From the NCBI GenBank assembly GCA_025084515.1, contig JAJAGP010001666.1, positions 1-64,000 on the forward strand: a DNA stretch of 64,000 nucleotides, written 5' to 3'. The notes under the pieces were generated by a model, which saw nothing but the letters and a program-made list of their open reading frames with translations, did not search any database and had not been told where the DNA came from. The translations under genes were made by a program, and so were the position numbers. This stretch comes from Ancistrus triradiatus. Lineage: Eukaryota > Chordata > Actinopteri > Siluriformes > Loricariidae. Positions within the stretch are counted from its first letter, which is position 1, and each line of letters begins with the position of its first letter. Positions 10,086 through 21,230 of the stretch are shown piece by piece.

Positions 10086-10407
10086 AGATGGAACGTGGTT
10101 GGGTCTTCCAGCATGACAATGATCCCAAACACACTGCTCGGGCAACAAAGGAGTGGCTCCATAAAAAGCATTTCAAGGTCCTGGAGTGACCTAGCCAGTC
10201 TCCAGACCTCAACCCCATAGAAAATTTGTGGAGGGAGTTGAAAGTCCGTGTTGCCCAGTGACAGCCCCAAAACATCACTGCTCTAGAGGAGATCTGCATG
10301 GAGGAATGGGCCAAAATACCAGCTACAGTGTGTGCAAACCTGGTGAAGACTTACAGGAAACGTTTGACCTCTGTCATTGCCAACAAATGTTATGTTACAA
10401 AGTATTG
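10086..10407 (+). pseudogene. Tc1 transposase, C-terminal part
   Basis: Continues the transposase cut at 5027: GWVFQHDNDPKHTA (the DNDPKHT block with the second catalytic Asp), then SQSPDLNPIENLW with the third acidic residue as Glu. A TGA (10189) precedes this block where the family has Trp (VLEWPS), and another TGA interrupts at 10259. The frame ends near 10407 (TKY). It joins the N-terminal block exactly across the gypsy-1 target site. Confidence 0.88.
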
Positions 10408-10717
10408 AGTTGAATGTTTGTTATTAACCAAATACTTATGTTCCACCATAATTTACAATTAAATTATTTAAAAATCCTACAGTGTGATTTCCTGGATTTT
10501 TTTTCTCATTTTGTCTCTCATAGTTGAAGTGTACCTATGATGAAAATTACAGACCTTTCTCATCTTTCTAAGTAGGAGAACATGTACAATCAGTGGCTGA
10601 CTAAATACTCTATTGCCCCACTGTATTAAATTAAATGTAACATTGTTGTATCCAATTTATGTAGGAGGGAAACAAGTTATCATTGGAGGGAAGCTTTACA
10701 TACACAAATAATCAGTT

Positions 10718-10852
10718 AAATGTGGGAGGAAACTCTTGTAAGCACTGGGAGAACATGTAAACTCCACACTGGCAGTGTCTGCTCCGGAACTCAAACCCGG
10801 GTCTCTGGAGCTGTGATATACCACCACTGCACTGCACCACCGTGCCACCCCA
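10718..10852 (-). repeat. tRNA-like dispersed repeat (GGCACGGTGG type)
   Basis: Read on the minus strand it begins GGGGTGGCACGGTGGTGCAG, has a B-box-like GGGTTTGAGTTCC, and ends GGAGTTTACATGTTCTCCCA / GGTTTCCTCC-like. The same family occurs at 38217-38420 and 56150-56290. It is a common fish repeat. I call it SINE-like because of the pol III box resemblance; a nonautonomous DNA element is the alternative. Confidence 0.65.
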
Positions 10853-11031
10853 CTGCACCTCTGTACCACCATACATAAACTTTCAATAAAATAAACAGTC
10901 AACATTGTCAGCATGCAGCACCAATTTTACCCACTTTTGGTCTGTGCCATTCTACATTTCTGCCTCCTTTGTTATCCATGTCACGCTCCATAGCTGAATT
11001 GCAGCCAGCTACGCTGTAATCGCAACCACCT

Positions 11032-11752
11032 TGTGTCTAGACTCATTGTCTGTTTTATCAGTTCCACTTCTACATTTTCCATATAGATTAACTTTGTAGT
11101 TCTACAATTACAGTAGTCCATTGGTTTCTCTCCATACTTTGTTAATCCCCTTTACTCAGTTCTCTAATGATCAGGACCCCCACAGGACCACCACAGGTAC
11201 CATCAGGTACTATTTGGGTAATGGACCATTCACAGTGCTGCAGTGACACTGATGTGCTGGTGGTATGTTAGTGTGTGTTGTGCTGGTATGGGTGGATCAG
11301 ACAACAGGGCTGCAGGAGTTTTTAATACTTCAGTGTCACTGTTGAGTCCACCTACCAAAAATGTCCAGCCACCAGCATCCTGTAGGCAGCATCCTGTGAG
11401 CACTGATGAATGGCTCATACAAACTGTGCAACAACAAATGAGCTACTTGTTTCTGATTTTACATCTGCAAGGTGGAGCAATATGGTAGATGTGTCTAATA
11501 AAGTGAACAAAGATGTGATCCAGTTGTGCGAGCAAAACACACACTAACACACTACCACTGCATCAGTCTCACTGCAATGCTCAGAATGATCCACCATCCA
11601 AATAGTACCTGATCTGTGGTGGTCCTGTGGGGGTCCTGAACATTAGTGAACAGAGTAAAGGGAGCTAACAAAGTATGTAGAGAAACAGATAGACGACAGT
11701 CTGTAATTGTACATGGAACAGATAAAATGGACAATTCAGCGTAGAATCACAG
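11032..11752. mobile_element. Palindromic MITE with ~200-bp TIRs
   Basis: The left arm (CATACTTTGTTAATCCCCTT, CAGGACCCCCACAGGACCAC, CAGGTACTATTTGGGT) recurs inverted in the right arm (AAATAGTACCTGATC, GTGGTGGTCCTGTGGGGGTC, CTAACAAAGTATG). The outer arms also pair (ATTGTCTGTTTTATCAG versus CAGATAAAATGGACAAT). There is no transposase; the centre keeps the family's paired halves. A half copy lies at 57215-57335. Confidence 0.85.
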
Positions 11753-12726
11753 GGGCATACCCAATAAATTGATCAGTGACTGTTCCTCTTTGCTTCCCTT
11801 CTTCTTTATCAGGTCTCGTCATCTTTTGCTGGTCATCTGTTCTAGTGTTCTCTTGTTCAAGTTTGTGCTTGTGTGATTTTTAGTGTTTAGTTAGCCCTGC
11901 CCAGTCTTGTTCTTGTCTTTATTATTTTGACTATATACGCTGTGTTTCCACTGTGTGCTCCACCTGTGATATTGTAAATAAACTCTCTGCACTTGCACCT
12001 ACATCCGCCATTTCTCCAACCAAGTGTGAAGAGTATACCGCGTATGTGATGCTCCACTGATTTTATCAAAGTTGAAAGCTGTGTGGAACAGCCTGTGGAC
12101 TATCAACAGTTAATGTTGAAAAGCAAAGCAAATGTTACCTAGTCAAAGGAGGCTGAGTCACATTATATGACAGAATAATTCAACAGATGAAAGGTCATGT
12201 CCGAGGCATACAAGCACTATACTACACTATAGTTGTGCTACTTTTATGCCAACAGCACAGAATTGAAGAGATGTATGGGTTTCCTCCTAATTCCTAAACC
12301 ATGCCAGTAGGTAGGCTAGCTATTTGAAACTCTCCCTAGATATGTGATATCCAGCAATATCCTTTATGTTAGTATGCCCAACTGTAGTGTAATGTAAGTG
12401 TTTTAAGTATGTTTAAGGTATGCTACGCACTACTATACTCTCCTGTGCTTGATTTGGAACTCTGCAGGAAGTAGGAACTCCGTAGGAAGTCACATGGCGG
12501 GAGTGATGAGCACTGGCAAATGTTGTGAGGAAAAGCCGTGGTCGCATTTTTGTACATTATATTAAGCATGTGTAAAGGAACGCTATGCTATGATATATAC
12601 AGTACATATTAATGTCCTTGTCTAATATTAATCTCCTGGAAGTTCAACTTATGATGGATCTGTCGGAACATATTCCCATTGTAAATCGGGGAGTTCCTCT
12701 ATTATAAGTTATAAATAAACCATATA
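11753..12726. other. No gene seen; possible LTR-type tail
   Basis: Around 11800-12050, CTTGTTCAAGTTTGTGC, GTAAATAAACTCTCTGCAC and CACCTACATCCGCCATT resemble the R-U5 part of a degraded LTR with a polyadenylation signal, but no partner LTR is seen. The rest is AT-rich and featureless. Confidence 0.35.
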
Positions 12727-13551
12727 CAGTAGTACCTCGGTTCTCAACCACCTTTGAATTAGTATAATTCAGTTCTTGATGCATATTGAGGAATTAGACT
12801 AATTTGTCTCCGTTCTTGTCGTTTGCTCGGTACTCGGCGCACTTGCTTAAACTTGCCACTAGCAGCTTGCTCCAGCTGAAACTCGACTCACAATTCATGA
12901 TTGACAATTCATGATTCAGTACACAGTGATTCAGATTCACAATAGCTCATGCTTAGTGCAGAGTCTCCGCTGTGTTTCTTGTGTTTTTCTACAGTACTGC
13001 AAATAAGTCCCTTAGTGCAAATGGGTCCTAAAATGGTTAGTGATTACAGCCAACCGAAAGGAGTCGTCTGGAATACAGGCTGCAGTTAGCATTAGCAGCT
13101 ATGCTAGAGCCCTGAGTTCACCAATAGAGTAAGTGGTTTGCTTTTACAGTTCACTTTCAATCCATTACTCACTAAATTACATGAGATTTCTCAACACTTT
13201 ATTATAAAATAAGCTTAGAGTTAATGAGTTTGGCCGTCTGTAGGTTAATGTAAATGTTTTAAGCTCAGATGTTTATACAGTATAGACTTAAAGTCATCGG
13301 TTCATGAACTTATGATGGATTTGTTGGAACATTTCCTCTTAGTAATTCAGAGCGCACCTGTACAATACAACTACACTAATTCATATAATGCCTTATAGTG
13401 TGTTTTTTCTAGGGGATTTATACAGGGTTTTTTATGGAATATATTAATTCAATTCACATTATTCCTCATGGGAAAAATATGGGTACTCATCGTTTTCGAT
13501 TCTTGACAAACCTTCTGGAATGATGTAACAACGAGAACCGAGGTACCACTG
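12727..13551 (+). mobile_element. Tigger/pogo-like nonautonomous element
   Basis: TIRs CAGTAGTACCTCGGTTCTC (12727) and GAGAACCGAGGTACCACTG (to 13551) are flanked by TA on both sides. Near 13021 a relic start reads MGPKMVSDYSQPKG, like the N-terminus of Tigger-type transposases. The remaining transposase is missing, so this is a deletion derivative of about 825 bp. Confidence 0.8.
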
Positions 13552-13853
13552 TACCTTATACTATAACAAAGGACAAGTGTATGCTGTAATAAGTATTATC
13601 TAATGTATTGTGATACAAGCGCACTTATTTTATGTGTTTGTTGGGAGCTATTTTTCAAGCTATTCTAGTTGCCGAATTTGAGTGTGATTCTTATACTTTA
13701 ATGGCCTAAATACCAAAGTGTAACTATTTAGTGAAATCCCATAAAACTAAATAGTGGTTGGTTTTATTGAACTAATAAGAATGAGCATGAGAACAAAAAT
13801 ACCACCATGTCTCCACATTCCTAGGAAAATGATCCAGTATTACATATTAGTGA

Positions 13854-14415
13854 GTGGCAAAAGTATGTGAACCTTTGCTTTCAGTATCTGGTGTGACCCA
13901 CCTGTGCAGCAATAACTACAACTACATGTTTCCTGTAACTGTTGATCAGTCCTGCACACCGGCTTGGAGGAATTTTAGCCCATTCCTCTGTACAGAACAG
14001 CTTCAGCTCTGGGATGTTGGTGGGTTTCCTCACATTAACTGCTCACTTCAGGTCCTTCCACAACATTTCGATTGGATTAAGATCAGGACTTTGACTTGGC
14101 CATTCCAAAACATGAACTTTACTCTTCTTTAACCATTCTTTGGTAGAACGACTTGTGTGCTTAGGGTCGTTGTCTTGCTGCATGACCCACCTTCTCTTGA
14201 GATTCAGTTCATGGACAGATGTCCTGACATTTTCCTTTAGAATTCTCTGATATGATTCAGAGTTCCTTTTTCCATCAATGATGGCAAGCTGTCATGGCCC
14301 AGATGCAGCAAAACAGACCGAAACCATGATGCTGCCACCACCATGTTTCACAAATGGGATAAGGTTCTTATGCTGGAATGCACTGTTTTCCTTTCTCCAA
14401 ACATAACGGGTTTTT
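13854..14415 (-). pseudogene. Tc1-A transposase, C-terminal remnant
   Basis: Read leftward in shifted frames: FVKHGGGSIMVSVCFAASGP then a stop, SYQRILKENVRTSVHELNL, MQQDNDPKHTS (catalytic Asp), VLEWPSQSPDLNPIEMLW (Glu in place of the third acidic residue, as in DD34E Tc1), and AGLINSYRK. At least one frameshift and two stops break it. Confidence 0.85.
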
Positions 14416-14901
14416 TTAACCAAATAGTTTAAATTTTTGTCTCATCTGTCCACAAACATTCTTCCAATAGCCTTCTTGTTTGTTCACGTGATCTTTAGCA
14501 AACTGCAGATGAGCAACAATGTTCTTTTTGGAGAGCAGTGTCTTTCTCCTTGCAAACCTGCCATGCACACCATTGTTGTTCAGTGTTCTTCTGATAGTGG
14601 ACTCCTGAACATTAACATTAGCCAATGTGAGAGAAGCCTTCAGTTGCTTAGAAGTTACCCTGGAGTCCTTTGTGACCTCACCAACTATTACACGCCTTGC
14701 TCTGGGAGTGATCTTTGTTGGTCGACCACTCCTGGGGAGGGTAACAATCGTCTTGAATTTCCTCCATTTGTACACAATTTGTCTGACTGTGGATTGCTGG
14801 AGTCCAAACTCTTTAGAGATGGTTTTGTAACCTTTCCCAGCCTGATGAGCATCAACAGCTCTTTTTCTGAAGTCCTCAGTAATCTTCTTTGTTTGTGCCA
14901 T
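14416..14901 (-). pseudogene. Tc1-A transposase, N-terminal two thirds
   Basis: From ATG at 14901: MAQTKKITEDFRKRAVDAHQ. Then comes the paired-type helix-turn-helix with STVRQIVYKWRKFKTIVTLP, the RSGRPTKITPRARR linker (GRPR-like hook), a second DNA-binding half (TLANVNVQESTIRRTL), and LLSKKNIVAHLQFAKDH. The catalytic region opens at YWKNVCGQMRQKFKLFG. The first catalytic residue, normally in WSDET, reads CGQMR, so it is mutated. A stop follows FG. The C-terminal third is in 13854-14415. Confidence 0.88.
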
Positions 14902-15114
14902 GATCCACTTCCATAAACATGTGTTGTGAAGAGCAGACTTTGATAGATCCCTGTTTTTTAAATAAAACAGTGTGCCCACTCACACCTGATTGTCATCCCA
15001 TTGATTGAGTCACCAACCAATTGATTGAAAACACCTGATTCTAATTTCACCTTCAAATTAACTGCTAATCCTAGAGACTCGGTCAAAGACTCTAACATTT
15101 AAAGAACGTTAAAC

Positions 15115-15305
15115 ACTGAACTTTCAGTTTGCTTAGAAACAAAACTGCATGTTTCATTTATGGCTTTTCACCTAAACTCTCAAAAATCCTGTGTTAAGTG
15201 TTGTCTACTGGAACACACAATTTACATAATTTTTGTTCCAGTAGACAACTCTTAATACAGGAATTTTGAGATTTTAGGTGGAAAGCCATGAAAGCAAACT
15301 GAAAG
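15115..15305. mobile_element. Short foldback MITE
   Basis: Arms GTTGTCTACTGGAACA and TGTTCCAGTAGACAAC near the centre extend outward (AATCCTGTGTTAAG / CTTAATACAGGAATT; GGCTTTTCACCTAAA / TTTAGGTGGAAAGCC) to CTTTCAGTTTGCTT / AAGCAAACTGAAAG. The stem is about 80 bp with a loop of roughly 20 bp. Confidence 0.85.
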
Positions 15306-16394
15306 CCAACAATCACATATACAGCTTTATTTTATTCCAGGAGCAAGTGTAATTTGCTGGTAATACTGCCAGCACATTACTAATTTATTGGGGTATAAAC
15401 CGCATCTGTCGTCAATTGCTAGTTTTGGCAACAAAAATGAGTATGCCCATTCTGACATGGGGTGAAGTGCAAGAGTGCACCGGGGGTGTTAACACAAAAC
15501 TAATTAAACACCATACTGGCAAGTGAACCATAGCAGGTAATGTCTTTCAGACACTTATTTCTACCAATCACAGTCATGCCCTTCCCTCAGCACATCATGC
15601 TTCCCATGACAACATTCCTGCCACATCCCCAAATACAAGCTATTGAATTTCTTCTCACATGGTCTTTTAAAACTGTTCATCATCACAATGAACATTAAGA
15701 AGAAGTTGTCACAGATTTTTTTTTAATGTGGTATTAAAACACATGTGGTTTGAATCTGATATCTAAGAGACACTGGACTAAGCTGTCAGTTGAATAATGT
15801 GAAATTACTGATGAAGAAAGGGCTCTCTGTGGGATACTACAGAGCTCTCGGCCTAGAAATCAGCCAGACCACAACTCTGATTTAATGTTAATCACTTGGT
15901 TATTTAAATGGAAAACCATGTTTTTTGGGGAAAGAAGGTTTGAAAAAGAAGAAGAAGAGACTTTTGTTTTGATTTATTGAATTCTCTCTAACCATCTAGC
16001 AAATTGACAGATTAACTAATAAAGAAACAAGTATGGCAAGAAAACCCATAAGTAAAAGGTCATTCCATATGGAGTACAAATCTATCAACATCATGCTTAT
16101 AAGGATGGATAACGTTTCTAATTTTGCCAATCCTTTTAATTTACCCTGATCATTCCATCCTAAATCTGAATATATCTCTACCCTTCTCTGAAACAGGTCA
16201 ACAAATTCTCCCGAAATCAGCATACTTGCACTATAAAGCCAAATTATAGACTACTTATCCAATCTATAATTTATACCCATATACTCAATAACCAGAAAAT
16301 TGACAAGCTGATTTTTGTAACTGGAAACTTATGAAAGTGTCACAATGAGAGTCACTGAGGTTTTCGGTACAAACAATACTGTACTTGGTCATTT
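15306..16394. other. No gene or clear repeat seen
   Basis: AT-rich sequence. Small open frames have no recognisable domain. A short GAAGAAGAAGAAGAG run lies at about 15944-15960. Confidence 0.4.
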
Positions 16395-17383
16395 ATTTAT
16401 TGAAGTAATTGATCCAATATTACATATCTGTGAGTGGTAAAAGTATCTGAATCTCTAGGATTAGCAGTTAACTTGAAGGAGAAATTAGAGTCAGGCGTTT
16501 TCAATCCCTGGGATGCCTATCAGTTCTGAGTGGGCACCCTGCTGTATTTAAAGAACAGAGATTCATCAAAATCTGATCTTCACAACACATTTGGTATTGG
16601 TATTGGTATTCAATTTATTGTCATTACACATGTACAAGTACAAGGCAACGAAATGCATTTTTTTTTTTATGTTTATCACAACATAAACAAAGGAGGACCT
16701 CAGAAACAGTGTTGTCGATGCTCATCAGGCTGGAAAATGTTTGAAAACAATCTGATATGTTTCCAAGACTCCAACAGTCTTTGAAAACACTGAAATGTTT
16801 CCAAGACTCCAACAGTCCACAGTCAGACACAAATGGAGGTGAAGCAAGGCCATTGTTAACCGACCCAGGACTAGATAGCCTAGATGACTGGGTAGCCTGG
16901 CGGGTAAGGTACTGGACTCTGGACCAGAAGATCCAGGGTTCAAATCCCACCTCAGCCAAGCTGCCACTGTTGGCTCCTTGATTAAGACCCTTAACCCACA
17001 ATTGCTTGGATTGTAAGGTTGTATCAATTGTAAGTCACTCTGGATAAGGGCGTATGCTAAATGCTGTAAATGTAAATGTAGATGACCCACAAAGAGGAAA
17101 AGAAAGGAAAACACTGCATTCTAGCATAAGAACTTTATACCGTCTGTGAAACATGGTGGTGGCAGTATCATGGTTTGAGCCTTGACAATCAACGATAATA
17201 ATAGTGGACAACTGTCCATAATTTCTACAATAAATAGACGACCAAGTCCAATATTTTTGTCTCATTTGTTTAATAGGGTTCTCTTTATCTACTTTTAGGA
17301 CATTTAGGAAATCTGATGATGTTTTAGGTCATATTTATGCAAACGTAGAAAATTCAAAAATTTTCCTTTAAGCTCCACTGTAT
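16395..17383 (+). mobile_element. Decayed Tc1-A, copy 2, carrying a SINE
   Basis: CTTGGTCATTTATTTATTGA, TCTAGGATTAGCAGTTAA and AGTGGGCACCCTG mark the 5' leader. GAGGACCTCAGAAA and ATGCTCATCAGGCTGG mark the transposase start. TGAAACATGGTGGTGGCAGT (17149) and the 3' TIR ending AAGCTCCACTGTA (17385) follow. Most of the transposase is deleted, and a SINE occupies 16886-17080. A foreign piece (TATTGGTATTGGTATTCAAT, 16590-16680) is also inserted. Confidence 0.75.
16886..17080 (+). repeat. tRNA-derived SINE, copy 1
   Basis: The tRNA-like head has an A-box-like TAGCCTGGCGGGTAAGG and a B box GGGTTCAAATCC. The body is ACAATTGCTTGGATTGTAAG and AGTCACTCTGGATAAGGGCG, and the tail repeats AAATGTAAATGTA. 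Three further copies on the minus strand lie at 19327-19536, 19576-19740 and 35231-35440. Confidence 0.85.
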
Positions 17384-19326
17384 TTGTGCAAAGCTGGTAG
17401 ACTTCACTTAAATTACTTGAATGTTACAAGTCAAAATCGGTGAGTAAATCTGGAAATGATTTTTTTATGGGTTTTAAATTCAGACTTTAAGACCAAAAAC
17501 TATTCCAAAGGGGCATGATGATTTTCTACTGGCACTGTACTCATATATTCAGGCATATAATTCAGGCTGAATCATCAACATCAAAACATGTATATTTACG
17601 CTAGAAACCGTGTGCTGGGAATGGACTTTGGTCAAATATTTTGTAATTAGGGTGTATAGTCTTAATGCCAGTATACAAACACACTGTGATGAACGGATAT
17701 TTTCAGAATTCTGTATTCATCACCATGTGGTTAATTATTTCCTAATTAAAATTAGACTGTAGCAGTTCAGCTATAACAAAAAGTGCTACCTTGGTTTTCT
17801 TCAGCTTGAACCGAGTGATGAAGATATAACCGCCCTGGAAAACTCGCCTCTACAGTCCTGTCCAAGAGAGCCTGACTGTTCTTGATCACTGCAAGATAAC
17901 ATATACAGAGAAAGCAGTGTTATGAAGTTACTATGGTTCATTGCAGACATAAATTGTTTTGATGGGCTGTTAAATTTAAGCACTACAGTTTTTACATCTG
18001 ATCATAAATCATTACTAAAAGTCCATTGTTTCAGTTCTCACTTCTGGAAGCTTTTGGAGGCTGTGTGCTCAAATGATCATTAATAAACTTATGTTGTGTT
18101 TTTCAAGATGAAAACTTTGACCTAAGACATTCCTTCTTTGGTTGGTTTGCTTTGAAATTTCCCTTAAATATGGGATTCTGCATCGTCCAAATTTGAGGCT
18201 TTAACATTTTCTACACGCACCATTTGCTGAAACATAATATCCCATATAACCTAAATCCAAACAGTTCTCTGGCATTTTATTGACACTGAACTGAGTCCCA
18301 GAAGTTTACAAAACTAGGATTCCTTGCTTTCATGGTTATGGTAACAAAAATATTTCGAGATAAACAAGTAGGTCTGCCTGCTTGTGTAAAATATTGCTGG
18401 ATTTGAAAGTTGGGATATTTTAAAGTTAACAGACACAGAAACAACACATCAATCTTCTGTCCTAAAGAAACCTTCCAAAGAAAGTCACACTGTTCAAATA
18501 TGATCCACAAATAAGAGCCAGTGAATGTGGATAGCTGCTTTTCCTTAGCTAGAGGCAAGTCAACCCCCGTCAATTTGCTGATAGAACACAATAAGTCCGG
18601 AGTTAAGTGGATGCAGTTAAGACCCTCTTCCCCAACTATAACTATATTAAAATGATCTTTCGGTTTTAATATCATCTGGATGCAATTAACAAATACAGTA
18701 CTTGGCAGGATGCTGTCTAGTTAACAAGGACTGCAGAACAACATGTCTCTACTGAATATCAACCTATGCATAACTGTATTGTAGTTAATTAAATCCATTC
18801 ATGTTAAAAAGCCCAAGGTACACACTGTTGATATGTGAAAACTGTGTTTGCTTGTGGTTTAACAAGCTTTATGTAACAACACTCAACACCATGTGATTTA
18901 GTCAGACCCAACTTGAGTGATTTGTAACCTCATCAACAAAAAATTATTACTGGACTATAGACTCATTCTTACACAAGGCATCTGCAGTAAATATCTTGAT
19001 ACACGTGTAATTTTTTATAACTGATTCAGTCCAGTCAAGTGGATGTTTTTCTCTTGTTCGCATGGTTGTAAAAGACCATTAAAGAAGAATCTCACCTGTA
19101 TTACATTGTCAACAAATGATTATGTGAAACAATTTTATATCTGACTTTATTCGTCCACATAATCCCTGTTCCCCCTAAGCATACCATTAGGGAAGTGTGA
19201 ACAAGGCTATTACAGGACAGAGCAGAATTTGAATTTCCAGTCAAATCAATTGTGACAACAATATAATATATCTTAGGATAATTCTGTCAGATTTGTTAAT
19301 CTAGTTATTTTACCCTTAATTTATGA
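17384..19326. other. No firm gene; one weak exon candidate
   Basis: AT-rich. On the minus strand at 17790-17849 a GT-AG bounded stretch encodes RRVFQGGYIFITRFKLKKTK; it is exon-like, but no partner exon or family was recognised. A 132-codon open frame at 18277-18675 (minus) has no recognisable domain and may be chance. Confidence 0.3.
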
Positions 19327-19536
19327 CATTTACATTTTTACATTTACATTTACAGCATTTAGCAGACGCCCTTATCCAGAGCGACTTACAATTGATACAG
19401 TCTTACAATCCAAGCAATTGTGGGTTAGGGGCCTTGCTCAAGGACCCAACAGTGGCAGCATGACAGAGGTGGGATTTGAACCCTGGACCTTCTGGTCCAT
19501 AGTCCAGTAATTTAACCAGTAGACTACCACAGTCCA
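19327..19536 (-). repeat. tRNA-derived SINE, copy 2
   Basis: Minus-strand copy of the family at 16886. It starts (at 19327 side) with the TTTACATTT tail, has CGCCCTTATCCAGAGCGACT and TTGCTCAAGGACCC, and ends with the tRNA-like head at 19536. Confidence 0.85.
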
Positions 19537-19575
19537 ATAAGAATTTTTAGTACTTGGATTAACTCAACATTTTGT

Positions 19576-19740
19576 CATTTAGCAGACACTCTTATCCAGG
19601 ATGACTTACAATTGACAGTCTGTAATCCAAACAATTGTGGGCTCAAGGACCCAACAGTGGCAGCTTGGCTGAGGTGAGATTTGAACCCTGGACCTTCTGG
19701 TCTATAGTCCTGTACCTTAACCACTAGGCCACTACAGTCC
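19576..19740 (-). repeat. tRNA-derived SINE, copy 3 (internal deletion)
   Basis: Same orientation as copy 2 and only about 40 bp away. It lacks the tail and part of the body (GTGGGCTCAAGGACCC, missing about 14 bases). The head CACTAGGCCACTACAGTCC is kept. Confidence 0.85.
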
Positions 19741-21230
19741 TCTTAATTTACAATAACCAGCAGTTTGTTTGAATTTCATCACCCATGATAAAATAATGGC
19801 ACGTTTCAGTTTTTAAAGTCAAAGGCAAAGGGCTTGACCAATCTGTGATTACGATGCTTCGTTTTTACACACATTCAAAGCAAAAATGGCATTTCCACTT
19901 AATTGTATGGCATGATTAATGTCATGAGATTAAATGTCCAGAGTTTCTAATTTTACAGTAGGCTACAGGCCTGAACACTTAAATGGCTCAGCGCATAATA
20001 TTCTTAGCATTGTAACAAAGAAAAAAAACATAGTATCTATTTTTAGTGTACCACAATGAAGCGTTACAAGACTCTTAAATCTTTTTAACATTACTAAATG
20101 AAGTGGATCTCCAGTGTTAAAATTAGACTGAGTGACCCTCATAATAATAGACATAAACAGATTTGGAAATAATGTGTCAGCAGTTTTAAACGACATACTA
20201 TCAGAGCAATAAGCCAAAATAGACTGACGTTTTAACCCCCAATGGGCAGAGTGTGACAACGCGTCATGTGATCTAGCCTCTGTGAATCTGTTTTCATTGT
20301 CCATTCACATAGCAGTCATTAAACTCTCTTGCTTGGGATCAGCTTGTCAGAAATCGTGGCTTTGTCCTTCAGCCATATCAAAATATTTCCCAACGGTCAA
20401 GGCTATTCATCTTTCTACTTTTGCCTGTCCAAGATAGTTTACTATATCTCCAAATGGTGTGGCATCTAGACTTGCATCAAACCAAGTTCAAAAAACATCT
20501 GAGAGAAACTGCTGAAGCTGGTTAGGAACAAGTCCATTGATCTCTCCAGGCCACCCTTAATCCCAGCTAGAAAAAGGGGTCACTCCTCACTGGGTGCATA
20601 CAGAGCCAGTGTGGCCTGCTCACACATCTGCAAGGCACTGTACATGAAACATTTGGACTTTTAGCCTCAAGGGTCTCAAAGAAGAGTAACTGACTGCTCA
20701 GGGCCTCTCAGGGTGGCAGGGGTCAATATCTGAGATGGAGATCTCACAGACTGCATTTGCATGGGGTTAATAACTGCATGGAACTGTACTTCAAACTGTC
20801 TTTATATTGTTTCCTCTTGAGCTAAGGCACTCTACATTCACCACTTTTCCTCTGCATACACATATGGGTATAATGAAAGGCAATTATTTGAAAGTTAATG
20901 CATTCATTAATTGCAATCACATTGCTGTGGCTTTAGCTCTTACATCGCAACCTGCTGAAATCCTGTGGGTGTTTGGAGCACTGATATAAAAACACATGAA
21001 TTAGGCTGACATTTTCAGGAATAATAAGTGAAAGAACTTGCACTGCTTAGAATAAGGAACACACTACAATAACACTATATTTTTTATGTTCAATTAATGG
21101 CCTAATGCTTGAATTGTATTTTGCCTGACTTTAACTCAGCACAAATAAAAGTATGAGCCAACTTGCAAATAAATGTAAATTATGTTATTTATTATTTTCC
21201 TTGAATCCTAGCAGTGCCCAATCCCAGATA
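19741..21230. other. No gene seen
   Basis: AT-rich with scattered short open frames. The minus frame 19963-20304 and the segment 20390-20720 show no family I recognise. The second could be an old retroelement because it is more GC-rich than its neighbours, but I cannot show it. Confidence 0.35.

Larger units (their letters stand above)
4064..10623 (+). mobile_element. Tc1-like transposon B, split by gypsy-1
   Basis: TIRs begin CAGTGGGACAAAAAAGTATT at 4064 and end ACTCTATTGCCCCACTG at 10623, each flanked by TA, the Tc1/mariner target duplication. The inner TIR part (AGTTCTCCTACTTAGAAAG versus CTTTCTAAGTAGGAGAAC) matches too. Removing the nested retrotransposon and its duplicated AGATG leaves about 1.5 kb, a normal Tc1 length. 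The transposase reads on the plus strand in two blocks either side of the insertion. Confidence 0.92.
13827..15081 (-). mobile_element. Tc1-like transposon A, copy 1
   Basis: The minus strand carries a nearly full transposase plus the family's untranslated leader (AGGTGTTTTCAATCAA, CCTAGAGGTTC-type sequence at the right, AGTATGTGAACC at the left). The outermost TIR (CAGTGGTGCTTGAAAG) is missing at both ends. Five other copies or pieces of this family lie in the window. Confidence 0.85.

Noticed and set aside
16886..17080. tRNA gene
   Set aside because: Pol III boxes are present but the sequence is the head of a SINE with body and tail and three more copies; no functional cloverleaf.
18277..18675. 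132-codon minus-strand open frame as a gene
   Set aside because: No recognisable domain, AT-rich, no splice or promoter evidence; could be chance.
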